The position numbers were made by a program, and so were the translations under genes. A DNA stretch of 64,000 bases from Bdellovibrionales bacterium (GTDB lineage: Bacteria; Bdellovibrionota; Bdellovibrionia; Bdellovibrionales; Bdellovibrionaceae), in the NCBI GenBank assembly GCA_018266295.1, contig JAFEAQ010000019.1, forward strand, positions 372,001-436,000, read 5' to 3'. The notes beneath the pieces were generated by a model. The model was given only the letters and a program-made list of their open reading frames with translations, was not told the origin of the DNA and made no database searches. Below are positions 27,499-36,186 of the stretch, in pieces; the stretch's first letter is position 1, and each line of letters begins with the position of its first letter.

Positions 27499-27966
27499 AT
27501 GAGATACATGCCCACGATTCGCTCCGGGCGTAGCAGTTCGGGCAGTCACAAAATCCTGGCACGCTTTGATGATTTTTTTAATCGCTTTGAAAAAGCCTAC
27601 TTCGATCATCAACGAGAACTCGCTGAGCATGAGAACGAAGCTCTGAGCGCCTTTATCCCCGATGTCGATGTTGAAGAATCAGAAACGATGTTTCTGATCA
27701 CAGTGGATATTCCTGGCTTGAAAAGCAACGAGGTCCGTATTGACTTGAGTGGCAGTCAATTGCGAATCTCCGGCGAACGCCGACGCGCCACCCATGCCGA
27801 CAATGAAAGTTACTACGAGCGCGCACACGGGAAGTTTCAACGAAGCTTCACCATTCCAGACAATATCGATACCAACAAGATCACAGCTCATTTTGATGAC
27901 GGCGTCCTTAGGGTACTGCTGCCAAAACTGCATCTCACGGAGTTTCAAGAAATCAAAGTTATATAA
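27499..27966 (+). CDS. Small heat-shock protein (Hsp20), second copy
   Basis: 155 residues from the ATG at 27499, which follows GGGGG by 5 bp; a TTG four codons earlier lacks a site. A polar arm (KILARFDDFFNRFEKAYFDHQREL) precedes an alpha-crystallin domain (PDVDVEESETMFLITVDIPGLKSNEVRIDL ... HFDDGVLRVLLPKL). Unlike the 12290 copy it has no Lys/Glu tail. It is followed after 14 bp by a tandem universal stress protein, so the pair is probably a stress operon. Confidence 0.93.
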   Translation: MRYMPTIRSGRSSSGSHKILARFDDFFNRFEKAYFDHQRELAEHENEALSAFIPDVDVEESETMFLITVDIPGLKSNEVRIDLSGSQLRISGERRRATHADNESYYERAHGKFQRSFTIPDNIDTNKITAHFDDGVLRVLLPKLHLTEFQEIKVI

Positions 27967-27980
27967 CAACGGAGAGACCT

Positions 27981-29060
27981 ATGTTGAACGATCGATTTAA
28001 AATGAAAAAAATAATCTGGTCCATTGATGCTTTTGAAGAAAAAGAAGACCTTCAGGAGAAAGCAGCAAGGGTCCTGGGGGTCTTCCAGAATAAGACTTAC
28101 GCGCAAATCGAGCCGGTGTTTGTGCTGGGCTCGACAGAAATGAACTGGCCGGTGGATTACAGCACCGAATGGATGCGCGAGTTTCAACAAAACCTGCGCG
28201 TGCACCTCGAAGAGGTGCTGCTCACGACCGGCTTTCCGCACATTCTGACTCCGAAGATTCTGGTGGAACCTTTGGCTTCAACGGCGGCGGCGGTTGAAAC
28301 ACTGCTGGATTACGCTAGTAAGCAACACGCCGATATGATTATTGTCAGCAGTCACGGGCGAAAAGGCCTTGATCGGTTCTTCTTAGGAAGTTTTGCTGAG
28401 ACCTTGCTGGTTCACTCCTCAGTGCCTGTCTTGGTGATCGGGGCCGGGATTAAAATGGAGCCGCAGTTTAGTAAAATTCTTTTTCCGACGGAGTTCGGCG
28501 ATTATGCGCGGGAAGTTTTTCGCAGAACAGTGTCAGCGGCAAAACAAATGAACGCGTCTGTCACGATTTATCATGCAGTGCCGATGCCGGCGCGTATCGT
28601 GATGGATTCGGGGTACTATCCTTCGCTTTACGGTGTTGAAGGTGAAATGGTTTCGCTCGAAGACTTCTTGCGCATTCAAGCGGATCATCAAAAGAAGCGT
28701 GCGCAGAACTGGGCCGATTGGGCGAAGTCTGAAGGCGTGCTATGCGAAATTCTCATCGAAACCGTCGGTGAGCAAGTCGACGATCTGATTTGCCGTCAAG
28801 CGACGACCACAGGTTCCGATCTCATCATCATGGAAGGGCAGAGTGGGCCGATTAAGGTCGCGCTCCTCGGCAGTATCGCCCGTAACGTCGTGCGCGCGGC
28901 TCCGTGCCCTGTGCTGGTCTTCCCACGCAATGCGCTTATTGAAAAAGAAAAAGAGGGCGCACCGATCGAAGCCGAGGAAAGCACTTCGGTGAACCGGGAG
29001 CCTTCTGTGGATTTAGGCTTTGCCAACAAACTGACGGACTCGCGGGATTTTGAGATTTAA
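27981..29060 (+). CDS. Tandem universal stress protein
   Basis: 359 residues with two UspA domains. The first (about 8-155) ends MIIVSSHGRKGLDRFFLGSFAETLLVHSSVPVLVIG; the second (about 160-320) ends LIIMEGQSGPIKVALLGSIARNVVRAAPCPVLVFPRN. Both show the G-2x-G-9x-G(S/T)-type nucleotide-binding loop in part; the second has GQSGPIKVALLGS, a diverged form. A Glu-rich tail follows. Role: cytoplasmic stress protein of uncertain biochemical activity. It is co-transcribed with the preceding hsp20 (14 bp gap). Confidence 0.9.
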   Translation: MLNDRFKMKKIIWSIDAFEEKEDLQEKAARVLGVFQNKTYAQIEPVFVLGSTEMNWPVDYSTEWMREFQQNLRVHLEEVLLTTGFPHILTPKILVEPLASTAAAVETLLDYASKQHADMIIVSSHGRKGLDRFFLGSFAETLLVHSSVPVLVIGAGIKMEPQFSKILFPTEFGDYAREVFRRTVSAAKQMNASVTIYHAVPMPARIVMDSGYYPSLYGVEGEMVSLEDFLRIQADHQKKRAQNWADWAKSEGVLCEILIETVGEQVDDLICRQATTTGSDLIIMEGQSGPIKVALLGSIARNVVRAAPCPVLVFPRNALIEKEKEGAPIEAEESTSVNREPSVDLGFANKLTDSRDFEI

Positions 29061-29098
29061 GAGTTGCCAGGGTTTTGCCATGGGGCTACAAAAAACCT

Positions 29099-30331
29099 AT
29101 GGCAAATCTACTTGTGACAAATATCAGCGAGTTATTGACCCTAGCCCCAGCGATGGCAAAGGAAGGCCGCAAGGTCACCGAGTCTGATCTGGGAATTGCG
29201 CAACAGCAAGCGATGTATATTGAGAAGGGCCGTATCGCCTGGATCGGTCCTCACAAGAAAATTCCTAAAGATTTAGCCAAGAAGAAACTTAAAGAAATTT
29301 CCGCAAAAGGCAGGACCGTTTTACCGGGCCTTGTCGAGTGTCATACTCATTTGGTTTTTGCCGGCAGCCGTGCGGCTGAGTTTGAGCTTCGCAATAATGG
29401 TGTGAGCTATCAAGAAATCGCAAAAAAAGGCGGCGGCATTCTTTCAACGATGAAGCAAACCCGTGCAATGCCCGTAGCGCAGATGAAAGTGCTTTCGCAA
29501 AAGCGCGCGGATATCTTTGCCGGTCAAGGTGTGACGACTCTTGAAATCAAGTCAGGCTATGCGTTGGATGAAAAAAACGAATTGAAAGTTTTAAAGGTGG
29601 CAAAGTCGCTTGCAGGCCCGCGGATTGTGACGACCTTCTTGGGCGCGCACGCAAAACCTCCCGAGTTTGACTCTTACAAGGCTTATCTGGATTTTTTGAA
29701 AGAAAAAGTTCTGCCTCAGGTGAAAAAGCAGAAGCTTTCAAATCGCGTCGATATCTATGTCGAAAACGGTTTCTTCGATAAAGACGACTCCCGCGAGTTT
29801 TTAAAAGCAGCTCAATCCTTGGGTTTTCAAGTTCTCATGCACGCCGATCAGCTCACTCTCAGTGGTGGAGCTGATCTTGGTGTGGAGTTGGGAGCTCTGT
29901 CGGGCGATCACTTGATTCAGATTGGGAATGCGCAGATTCAGAAACTTGCCAAGTCACAGGTGACTTGTGTTTTGTTGCCGGCGGCAGACTTATATATGAG
30001 ATGTAAATATCCACCGGCGCGTGAGTTGATTGATAGCGGTGCGCGCGTGGCCTTGGCGACGGACTTCAACCCGGGGACCTCTCCCACGCAGGATGTGAAC
30101 CTGGTGGGGCTGCTGGCGCGCTTAGAAATGAAGATGACTCTGCCTGAAGTGATCGCGGCCTACACGGTGGGCGGCGCTTATGCGCTCAATCTGCAATCTG
30201 AGGTCGGTTCTTTGGAGCTTGGCAAGAGTGCTGATTTTATGTGCATCGATTCTGACTGGCGGCAGTTGTTTTACTCCATCGGCGAGCGTTCCCCGACCTT
30301 GGTCTACCAGAGTGGAAACAAGATCTTTTAG
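29099..30331 (+). CDS. hutI: Imidazolonepropionase
   Basis: 410 residues from the ATG at 29099 (MANLLVTNISELLTL, the family N-terminus); a TTG at 29075 is an alternative start. It is an amidohydrolase: the metal ligands ECHTHLVFAGSR, the substrate region ELRNNGVSYQEIAKKGGGILSTM, LGAHAKPPEF, MHADQLTLSGGADLGVELGALSGDHL and the ALATDFNPGTSPT block are all visible. It opens the imidazolone ring in histidine degradation. No hutH, hutU or hutG is nearby in the window. Confidence 0.93.
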   Translation: MANLLVTNISELLTLAPAMAKEGRKVTESDLGIAQQQAMYIEKGRIAWIGPHKKIPKDLAKKKLKEISAKGRTVLPGLVECHTHLVFAGSRAAEFELRNNGVSYQEIAKKGGGILSTMKQTRAMPVAQMKVLSQKRADIFAGQGVTTLEIKSGYALDEKNELKVLKVAKSLAGPRIVTTFLGAHAKPPEFDSYKAYLDFLKEKVLPQVKKQKLSNRVDIYVENGFFDKDDSREFLKAAQSLGFQVLMHADQLTLSGGADLGVELGALSGDHLIQIGNAQIQKLAKSQVTCVLLPAADLYMRCKYPPARELIDSGARVALATDFNPGTSPTQDVNLVGLLARLEMKMTLPEVIAAYTVGGAYALNLQSEVGSLELGKSADFMCIDSDWRQLFYSIGERSPTLVYQSGNKIF

Positions 30332-30459
30332 AATTCTTAACAGAACTAAATAACGCATTGATTCCTAAAATTTAAGATTCTTAAAAAAGGTTTGAAAAAG
30401 GGAACCAAGTATTCCTAGTCTTAGAAATTGAAAGATATTTCTAGAGGGGAAAAATAATC

Positions 30460-30891
30460 ATGAAGTCGTCTTATTCTACTTTGATGCAGTCGAAGTTTTT
30501 TAACCCGGCTTTCAATTCAGCCATCTTCGACGGACCGATTCGTATCTATTTTGCTCAATTCCACGAATCTTTGGCATTGAAGATCTACTTCATGATCCAA
30601 CAGAAGCTGAATAACGAAGTGGCGCGCGCTAAAGAGATTTCAAAGGCCACCGGCGCAAATATCCTTGTGATGGTTTATCCTTCTGAAGAAAGCTTCCTCA
30701 TGTCTTTTGAAAGTCAAAATCAAACGGCTCATCCACTGGCTTTAGAAAAGTGGAATGAAGATGTGGTTGTGGGCCTTCGAGGCCCTTTGGAAGACAATCA
30801 TCTCGATCTTTTGGTTGAAACCATCGGTTTAGCGATTCAAAATTGGAAACCTTCTCTCAAAGCGGTCTCTGAGCTTCAGCACGAAGCTTAA
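30460..30891 (+). CDS. Cytoplasmic protein of unknown function
   Basis: 143 residues, no signal peptide or strong membrane helix. The sequence (FDGPIRIYFAQFHESLALKIYFMIQQKLNNEVARAKEISKATGANILVMVYPSEESFLMSF) suggests an alpha/beta fold and is unfamiliar. The start ATG follows AGAGGGG. The stop is 4 bp before a class-III-pilin-like peptide gene, suggesting a shared role or at least co-transcription. No function assigned. Confidence 0.7.
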   Translation: MKSSYSTLMQSKFFNPAFNSAIFDGPIRIYFAQFHESLALKIYFMIQQKLNNEVARAKEISKATGANILVMVYPSEESFLMSFESQNQTAHPLALEKWNEDVVVGLRGPLEDNHLDLLVETIGLAIQNWKPSLKAVSELQHEA

Positions 30892-30895
30892 TTCA

Positions 30896-31096
30896 ATGAA
30901 AACAAAATCCCTGACAAACAGACGCGGTCAAGTGGTGGTGGAGTACGTTTTACTCCTCGTCATCGCTGTGGCGGTGGCGGCCTTGATCACGAAGGAACTC
31001 GTGCGTCGCGACCCGGACTCTCCGGGAGTTCTTATTAAAAAATGGGATGATATTCTCAAAGAGATCGGCAGCGATCTTCCTGACAAATCTAATTAG
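30896..31096 (+). CDS. Small Flp/TadE-like pilin-type peptide
   Basis: 66 residues. RRGQVVVEYVLLLVIAVAVAALITKELVRR combines a basic N-terminus, a Gly-Gln pair followed by a Glu five residues on, and a single hydrophobic helix. This is the layout of Flp pilins and TadE/F pseudopilins processed by a TadV-type prepilin peptidase. The C-terminal 30 residues are short and polar. No other tad gene is in the window. It follows the 30460-30891 gene by 4 bp. Confidence 0.65.
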   Translation: MKTKSLTNRRGQVVVEYVLLLVIAVAVAALITKELVRRDPDSPGVLIKKWDDILKEIGSDLPDKSN

Positions 31097-31203
31097 TTAT
31101 AAAAAATCGAACAAAGACCCGGCTCTTCGTCGTAGAAATTCCCCGACGTAGGATTTGGAGTTTCTCAAATTTGCACTCCCGGCCTGTTAAGAAATCTTTT
31201 CCG

Positions 31204-31211
31204 GCCGATAA
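31204..31211 (+). promoter_or_regulatory. FliA (sigma-28)-type -10 box
   Basis: GCCGATAA is an exact match to the sigma-28 -10 consensus. The upstream region has TTAAGAAA about 17 bp away, only a loose -35. The ATG of the lipoprotein gene starts 8 bp after the box, so the transcript would have almost no leader. Confidence 0.5.
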
Positions 31212-31219
31212 AAGTTTAT

Positions 31220-31852
31220 ATGTTTTGGCGTCGGTTTGTTTGTCTTTTTTCAATGTCTATGATGATGGCTGGGTGCGGAGCCGGGACGGGGAAAAATCCT
31301 CATCCTGAAGATCTGCTGGCGCAGATCGTGCCGTATTGGGTGAGCATCACTTACACGCTCAATGGTCAGAAAGAAGAGTTGATGCCACCGTACCTGGTGA
31401 CTCAGGCGATCTTTGCCGATGCTGCGACCGGGACTTGCACGGGGAACACGATGGAGGTCGTCTTCTCCGGCGGCTACAATCCTGAAAAAGTTTTTAATCT
31501 TGTGATGACGGGTGTGGATGCGACTTCGAGTTTTTCGGGAGGCAGTTTTTCTTTTACGGCGTGTATGTCGCCTGGAGTGGCGGCGGCGATCACGATCACG
31601 GCCTATGACAAAGACGGCAAGGCGATTCGCTCGCCATTGACTGTGTCAGTGGCGGCAATGACGGCCACGAAAACCTTGGGCTACGGACATCCGCGCTATC
31701 CCAACACGGGTTTTGAGGTTGTTGCAGCTGGTAAGCAAACCACCAATGGCACCGTCGTTATGACGAATATCGCAGCTAAGAAAACCACGTCGACGGGAAA
31801 TACGGGCTATACCATGGATACGGGCTTCGTAATGGGAGTTGTGCATGAGTAA
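31220..31852 (+). CDS. Lipoprotein of unknown function, partner of fibre protein
   Basis: 210 residues. The lipoprotein signal is MFWRRFVCLFSMSMMMAGC with the lipobox MAGC (C19). The mature domain is Thr/Gly-rich and beta-prone with two Cys (TGTCTGN, FTACMSPG). No ribosome binding site precedes the ATG at 31220; the FliA-like -10 box is 8 bp upstream. The stop overlaps the start of the fibre-like gene by 8 bp, so the two are translationally coupled. It may anchor or chaperone the fibre at the cell surface; that is inference from linkage. Confidence 0.75.
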   Translation: MFWRRFVCLFSMSMMMAGCGAGTGKNPHPEDLLAQIVPYWVSITYTLNGQKEELMPPYLVTQAIFADAATGTCTGNTMEVVFSGGYNPEKVFNLVMTGVDATSSFSGGSFSFTACMSPGVAAAITITAYDKDGKAIRSPLTVSVAAMTATKTLGYGHPRYPNTGFEVVAAGKQTTNGTVVMTNIAAKKTTSTGNTGYTMDTGFVMGVVHE

Positions 31853-33395
31853 ATTCTTTTTTCTTTTAACTTTTATTTTCGCCGCTCAGTCTGCATCAGC
31901 GCAGTATTTTAATAATCGCGCAGTGGTACAAGGTTATCTGAAACAAGGTACGACGGCTTTGAATGATACAGCTGGTTTTCCGATGCGCTTTATTGTGAAG
32001 CGCGGAACGACAGAGGTTTGGTGCCAGACATCTTCTTCGTCAGTGCCGGTGGTGAATGGTGTTTTCAATGTGGTGTTATCTGGCAATGCGAATTGTGACT
32101 CTTTAACAGCGGCGTTGAGCCCGTCGGTGTTTTCACATACGGCGAACACAGATACTTTCACCTTTGATGTGGTGGTTGATATCTTGAAAGACGGCTTTGG
32201 CGGCGCGGATGATGCCACGTTCGCGGGGATTGATATCGTCTCTTCACCCATGGCGATGTATGCGAATGCTGCGAATTCGGCACTCACTGCGGTGACAGCC
32301 ACCAATGCCACCAATGCGACGAATGCAACAACGGCGACGACAGCAACGACGGCAGGTAATGTGACCGGCACCGTGGCCTTAGCCAATGGGGGTACGGGAG
32401 CAACGACGGCGGCGGCTGCAAGAGCGGCTTTGGGCTTGGGCTCACTTGCCACCGTGAATACTTCCGGTGTTGCCACTCAGTATTTGAAAGGTGATGGGAC
32501 TTGGGGAACTCCGGCCAGTGCGCCGGTGACGAGTGTGGCAGGCCGTACAGGGGCTGTGACACTGACAACGGCGGATGTCAGCGGCCTTGGAACTTCGGCG
32601 ACAATGACAGCAACTGCGTTTGCACAATCAGCGAATAATCTTTCAGATCTTGCCGATGCAGCCACTGCTCGGGGGAATTTGAATGCGGCTGCAAAAGGTG
32701 CCAACACCGATATTACCTCCGTGGCTTTAACAGGAGCAGGCACTGCTTTAGCAGTCACTAATAATGCTACGATCGGCGGCACACTGACGGTGACAGGAAC
32801 TCTGAGTGCGAACCTCACTGGCAACGTCACTGGAAATTTGACCGGGGTCGCACGCCAGGCCTCTTCGCGAGTGGCTCTGGCAACCACGGGGAGTGGGACC
32901 GCGTATGTTCTGACGAACACAGTGGGCATTGCCACAGGACCGGTTGCGGGCACCATGGTCAGCTTTAAGTTTCATACAACCAACACTGGAGCGGCGACAT
33001 TGAACGTCGATGGCACCGGCGCAAAGAGTCTTTTCAGCAAACGTCGTGGTGTGGCCGTGTCGGCAGGAGACTTGGTCTCTGGCAGCTTTGTGACGGCTGT
33101 ATATGATGGCACAAACTGGGTTGTGGATATTCCGGATCTTTACTTCACAGCTTCTAGTTTAAGTTGTGGAACTTCGGTGACGGCAAATCAAACGGCCAAC
33201 TGCACGGCGATTACGGCGGCGAATGTGAACGCCGGGGACTTGGTCCAGTGTTCACCGAGCGCAGATCCAAATTCTAAAGTCCAATGGAGTGCCTTTGCAA
33301 CCGCGGGTAGCATCACCATCCGGGTGGGTTGTAATAATAATACCAGTGCCTGCACGATGACGGCGGTAAACTGGAAATGCATTGTTATGAAATAG
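31845..33395 (+). CDS. Exported phage-tail-fibre-like adhesin
   Basis: 516 residues from the ATG at 31845, which has GGGAG 6 bp upstream. A signal peptide (MSKFFFLLTFIFAAQSASA) is followed by a beta domain (about 20-145), then a low-complexity Ala/Asn/Thr tract (ATNATNATNATTATTATTAGN) and typical tail-fibre segments: GTVALANGGTGATTAAAARAALGLGSLA, APVTSVAGRTGAVTLTTADVSGLG, NNLSDLADAATARGNL. The C-terminal third (about 330-516) is a globular beta tip with several Cys. This shaft-plus-tip plan matches the trimeric fibre proteins described as mosaic adhesive trimers in Bdellovibrio bacteriovorus, used on prey contact. Confidence 0.8.
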   Translation: MSKFFFLLTFIFAAQSASAQYFNNRAVVQGYLKQGTTALNDTAGFPMRFIVKRGTTEVWCQTSSSSVPVVNGVFNVVLSGNANCDSLTAALSPSVFSHTANTDTFTFDVVVDILKDGFGGADDATFAGIDIVSSPMAMYANAANSALTAVTATNATNATNATTATTATTAGNVTGTVALANGGTGATTAAAARAALGLGSLATVNTSGVATQYLKGDGTWGTPASAPVTSVAGRTGAVTLTTADVSGLGTSATMTATAFAQSANNLSDLADAATARGNLNAAAKGANTDITSVALTGAGTALAVTNNATIGGTLTVTGTLSANLTGNVTGNLTGVARQASSRVALATTGSGTAYVLTNTVGIATGPVAGTMVSFKFHTTNTGAATLNVDGTGAKSLFSKRRGVAVSAGDLVSGSFVTAVYDGTNWVVDIPDLYFTASSLSCGTSVTANQTANCTAITAANVNAGDLVQCSPSADPNSKVQWSAFATAGSITIRVGCNNNTSACTMTAVNWKCIVMK

Positions 33396-33433
33396 GCCTT
33401 GTTTTTCCGCCGGAAACTTCATCAAATAAAGTC

Positions 33434-34681
33434 ATGCAAATAAAACAAGTGGATATCTTGATTGTCGGAGCTGGCATCATCGGCAGCTCTATTGGTGCGG
33501 AGCTCTCTCGTCGTGGCGCAAAGGTTTGTGTCATCGATAAAGGCACCGTCGGCAAAGGTTGTTCTTACGGAAACGCAGGCTGGATGACTCCGTGTTTTGC
33601 GATGCCTCTGCCGATGCCGGGCATGCTTTTAAAATCTATGAAATGGCTGATGGACCCGCAAAGTCCGCTGTATATTAAGCCCTCTTTCTCGTGGGACTTG
33701 GCTTCGTGGATGATGAGCTTTCTTAAAGCCATGAACGAAACACAAGCCCGCCGCGCGGTGGAGTGCTTGGTGGTGTTGTCGCAAAAGAGCCTCGAAGAAT
33801 ACCAGAAGCTCGGGCAGAAATATCCCGAGATCCGCTTTGAACAAAAAGGCCTCTTGATGGTCAGCCGTACGGAAGCTGGTGTGGCTTCTGCCGTCGAAGA
33901 ACTCAATTATGTGAAAAACCTCGGCGTGCCGGGAAAAGTTTTAAATAGCGATGACATTCAAGCGATGGAGCCGGCCTTGAAGGCGCCGCTCTTGGGTGGC
34001 GTATACTTCTCGCACGAAGCGATGGCGGAGCCTTTCTTGGTTGTGCAAGCGATGGCGCAAGAAATCCGCAGCCACGGTGGTGAGATTTTAGAAAACACCG
34101 AACTTCACGACATGGTTGTGAATAACGGCAAGATCGAAAAAGTTCTAACTTCGGCAGGCGAGATCCATGCAAAGCAAGTCATCGTCGCCACCGGCAGCTG
34201 GTCGAAGAGCATGGCAAAGATGCTGCGCCTTCGCGTGCCGATTTTGGGTGGCAAGGGTTATGCGATGATCGTTCCGAAACTTGAAAAGCAACCGCAGTAT
34301 CCGATGATGCTGGTTGAAAAAAAGATCGCGATCACGCCTCGCCAAAACACGTTGCGCATTGCCGGGACTTTGGAGCTCGTCGATCAGGATTTCTCTATCA
34401 CCCAAAAGCGCGTTGAAAACATCAAGCGTGGCGCCCGTGAATTCCTGCATCTGCCGGAAGAGTTGCAAGTGCAAGAGCTCTGGGCGGGACTTCGTCCATG
34501 CACGCCAGACGGTGTGCCATTGATCGGCCGTCATGACCGGATCAATAACCTTGTGCTGGCAGTAGGGCATCAAATGCTCGGCCTGCAAAGTGGATCGGGC
34601 ACGGGCTTACTCGTTGCGGATGTGGTTGAAAATAAAACGCCGTTCGTTGATATGGGTGTGTTGAATCCGAACCGGTTTTAA
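33434..34681 (+). CDS. dadA: D-amino acid dehydrogenase-like FAD oxidoreductase
   Basis: 415 residues. DILIVGAGIIGSSIGAELSRRGAKVCVIDKG is the FAD-binding Rossmann motif, GKGCSYGNAGWMTP matches the DadA signature, and the C-terminal ELWAGLRPCTPDGVPLIGRHDRINNLVLAVGHQMLGLQSGSGTG is the DAO family flavin-contact region. It deaminates D-amino acids (commonly D-Ala), which could come from prey peptidoglycan. I chose the ATG at 33434; a frame from 33377 overlaps the fibre gene and adds non-family residues. The exact substrate is not readable. Confidence 0.87.
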   Translation: MQIKQVDILIVGAGIIGSSIGAELSRRGAKVCVIDKGTVGKGCSYGNAGWMTPCFAMPLPMPGMLLKSMKWLMDPQSPLYIKPSFSWDLASWMMSFLKAMNETQARRAVECLVVLSQKSLEEYQKLGQKYPEIRFEQKGLLMVSRTEAGVASAVEELNYVKNLGVPGKVLNSDDIQAMEPALKAPLLGGVYFSHEAMAEPFLVVQAMAQEIRSHGGEILENTELHDMVVNNGKIEKVLTSAGEIHAKQVIVATGSWSKSMAKMLRLRVPILGGKGYAMIVPKLEKQPQYPMMLVEKKIAITPRQNTLRIAGTLELVDQDFSITQKRVENIKRGAREFLHLPEELQVQELWAGLRPCTPDGVPLIGRHDRINNLVLAVGHQMLGLQSGSGTGLLVADVVENKTPFVDMGVLNPNRF

Positions 34682-34757
34682 GGTTTAAGTCTAGATATAT
34701 ACATATTCTTGTTTGTAAACATTGAGTTGCATTGTCCACTCATTGGATAATGTAATT

Positions 34758-35954
34758 GTGATACGTAATATTCTCACACGTATAAATTTTGGAATTGAAA
34801 GACGAAATCCTGCTATCGATTTCCTCCGCGGTCTTTCAATTTTCGTTGTCGTTCTGCTTCACTTCGGAATGTATTATACGTCAGAAGTTCCAGGGGTTCC
34901 CAGAGTCTTTTCTTTTGCATATTGGGGGTATTTTGCAAGAAATGGCTATCTCGGAGTTTCTGCATTCTTTGTCATCTCAGGTTATTTAATCACAAGTAGG
35001 TCATTGGCTCGTTTTCAAGATCTTTCTCTGATCAAGTTTGACGATTTTTATAGCTCTCGCTTTGCACGAATAGCTCCGCCCTTATTGCTTTTAGTAGGTG
35101 TGAATTTGTTACTGTACTATCTTGATGAGCCGGGATTTCAGATTCAGAACCTCGATAAGTTTGCCGCATGGGAAATTTTTGTGGGTGCAGTCACAATGCG
35201 TCTGAATCTCTATTGGAGCCCGTCCGTCACCGGACTTGGGCTCGGAGTTTTGTGGTCTCTGTCTATAGAGGAGGCTTTCTATGTGGGCTTTCCTATTCTC
35301 GCAAAAATTACTAGAAAACTGGCAGTGCTGGTTGCATCGCTAATTGGCCTTGTTGTGTATGCACTAGTTCACAGGTATCAAACATCTTATCCTGAAACCT
35401 TCTTTGGGTATTTTAGTTGTTTTGATATGCTTGCCTTTGGCTCTCTCGCTGCGATCTTTCAGAATAGATTTCCGAAATTTAAGACGAAGATGCAAAAGCC
35501 CTGGTTAAATATTTTTGCACTTATCTGCATGATCATATTTTACATTTCTCATCATGATCGTGAGTGGGAAGTGTGGGGCTCAAGTGTCTTCGGTCCAATG
35601 GTTGTACTGTTCATTCTTTCCGCGGCTCCTCAAGGAGACTCTAAAATGTATACAGGATGGTTCTCTCGGTTGATGCGGGTAATGGGCCTTTATTGCTATG
35701 AAATCTATTTGCTTCACATTGTAGTGATTCAATTGACGACACACTATGTTTTTCCAGAGTTGAATTCCACAGACTTCTTTAAAGGAGCAGTGGACATTTT
35801 CTTCTTTTTGGTGTGGGGAATAACTCTCGTAATATCAATTCTGATAGCGGAGTATTTTTCAGAACCTGCGCGCCAGTTTTGCTTACGAATGTATCGGCGT
35901 CTTCATGCAAAGTATTTAACCACAGAAACGGACTTTCAAGTTCTTCGTGAATAA
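34758..35954 (+). CDS. Membrane acyltransferase (acyltransferase 3 family)
   Basis: About 398 residues with ten hydrophobic segments. RRNPAIDFLRGLSIFVVVLLHFGMYY carries the family R-x-x-D-x-L-R-G ... H pattern, and RNGYLGVSAFFVISGYLITSR with FYSSRFARIAPPLLLLV follows. Members O-acetylate or acylate surface glycans, lipids or peptidoglycan. The start is uncertain between GTG 34758 and TTG 34722. The gene and its upstream region look clearly more A+T-rich by eye than neighbours, a hint of horizontal gain. It ends in a strong terminator. Confidence 0.88.
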   Translation: MIRNILTRINFGIERRNPAIDFLRGLSIFVVVLLHFGMYYTSEVPGVPRVFSFAYWGYFARNGYLGVSAFFVISGYLITSRSLARFQDLSLIKFDDFYSSRFARIAPPLLLLVGVNLLLYYLDEPGFQIQNLDKFAAWEIFVGAVTMRLNLYWSPSVTGLGLGVLWSLSIEEAFYVGFPILAKITRKLAVLVASLIGLVVYALVHRYQTSYPETFFGYFSCFDMLAFGSLAAIFQNRFPKFKTKMQKPWLNIFALICMIIFYISHHDREWEVWGSSVFGPMVVLFILSAAPQGDSKMYTGWFSRLMRVMGLYCYEIYLLHIVVIQLTTHYVFPELNSTDFFKGAVDIFFFLVWGITLVISILIAEYFSEPARQFCLRMYRRLHAKYLTTETDFQVLRE

Positions 35955-35955
35955 A

Positions 35956-35983
35956 GAAAAACCCCGAGTGATCGGGGTTTTTT
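35956..35983. terminator. Bidirectional intrinsic terminator
   Basis: An A-run, AACCCCGA, a GTGA loop and TCGGGGTT, then a T-run; it lies between the converging acyltransferase and His/Pro-rich genes. Confidence 0.9.
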
Positions 35984-35988
35984 GCTTT

Positions 35989-36186
35989 CTAGCGACCGTG
36001 ATGTGGGCCTGGCATGATCGGGCCATGGCCTGGGCCGTGAATTGGATGGTGCGGGTGATGTGGCGGTGGAGGAGGAGGTGGTGGACGATGCGGACCATGA
36101 TGAGGTGGGCGGAAAGCGTCGAAAGCGAAAGCGCCTCCGCTCATTGCTGTCACGAACAAGAAAACGGCTAAGAAAGATTTTTTCAC
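35989..36186 (-). CDS. His/Pro-rich small exported protein
   Basis: 65 residues from a GTG at 36186 with AAGGGGAA 5 bp upstream. The signal peptide is MKKSFLAVFLFVTAMSGGAFA. The 44-residue mature part is almost entirely His, Pro and Gly (for example RPPHHGPHR, an eight-Pro run, HHPHHPIHGPGHG), with 11 His. Such composition suggests binding of nickel, zinc or copper in the periplasm. A perfect palindrome lies 27 bp upstream of the start. Function inferred from composition only. Confidence 0.72.
   Translation of the reverse strand: MKKSFLAVFLFVTAMSGGAFAFDAFRPPHHGPHRPPPPPPPPHHPHHPIHGPGHGPIMPGPHHGR

Noticed and set aside
29099-30331. Complete histidine utilisation operon
   Set aside because: Only hutI is present; flanking genes are a stress protein and an unknown protein.
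32284-32975. Long minus-strand frames opposite the fibre gene
   Set aside because: They are shadows of the Ala/Thr-rich repetitive coding sequence.
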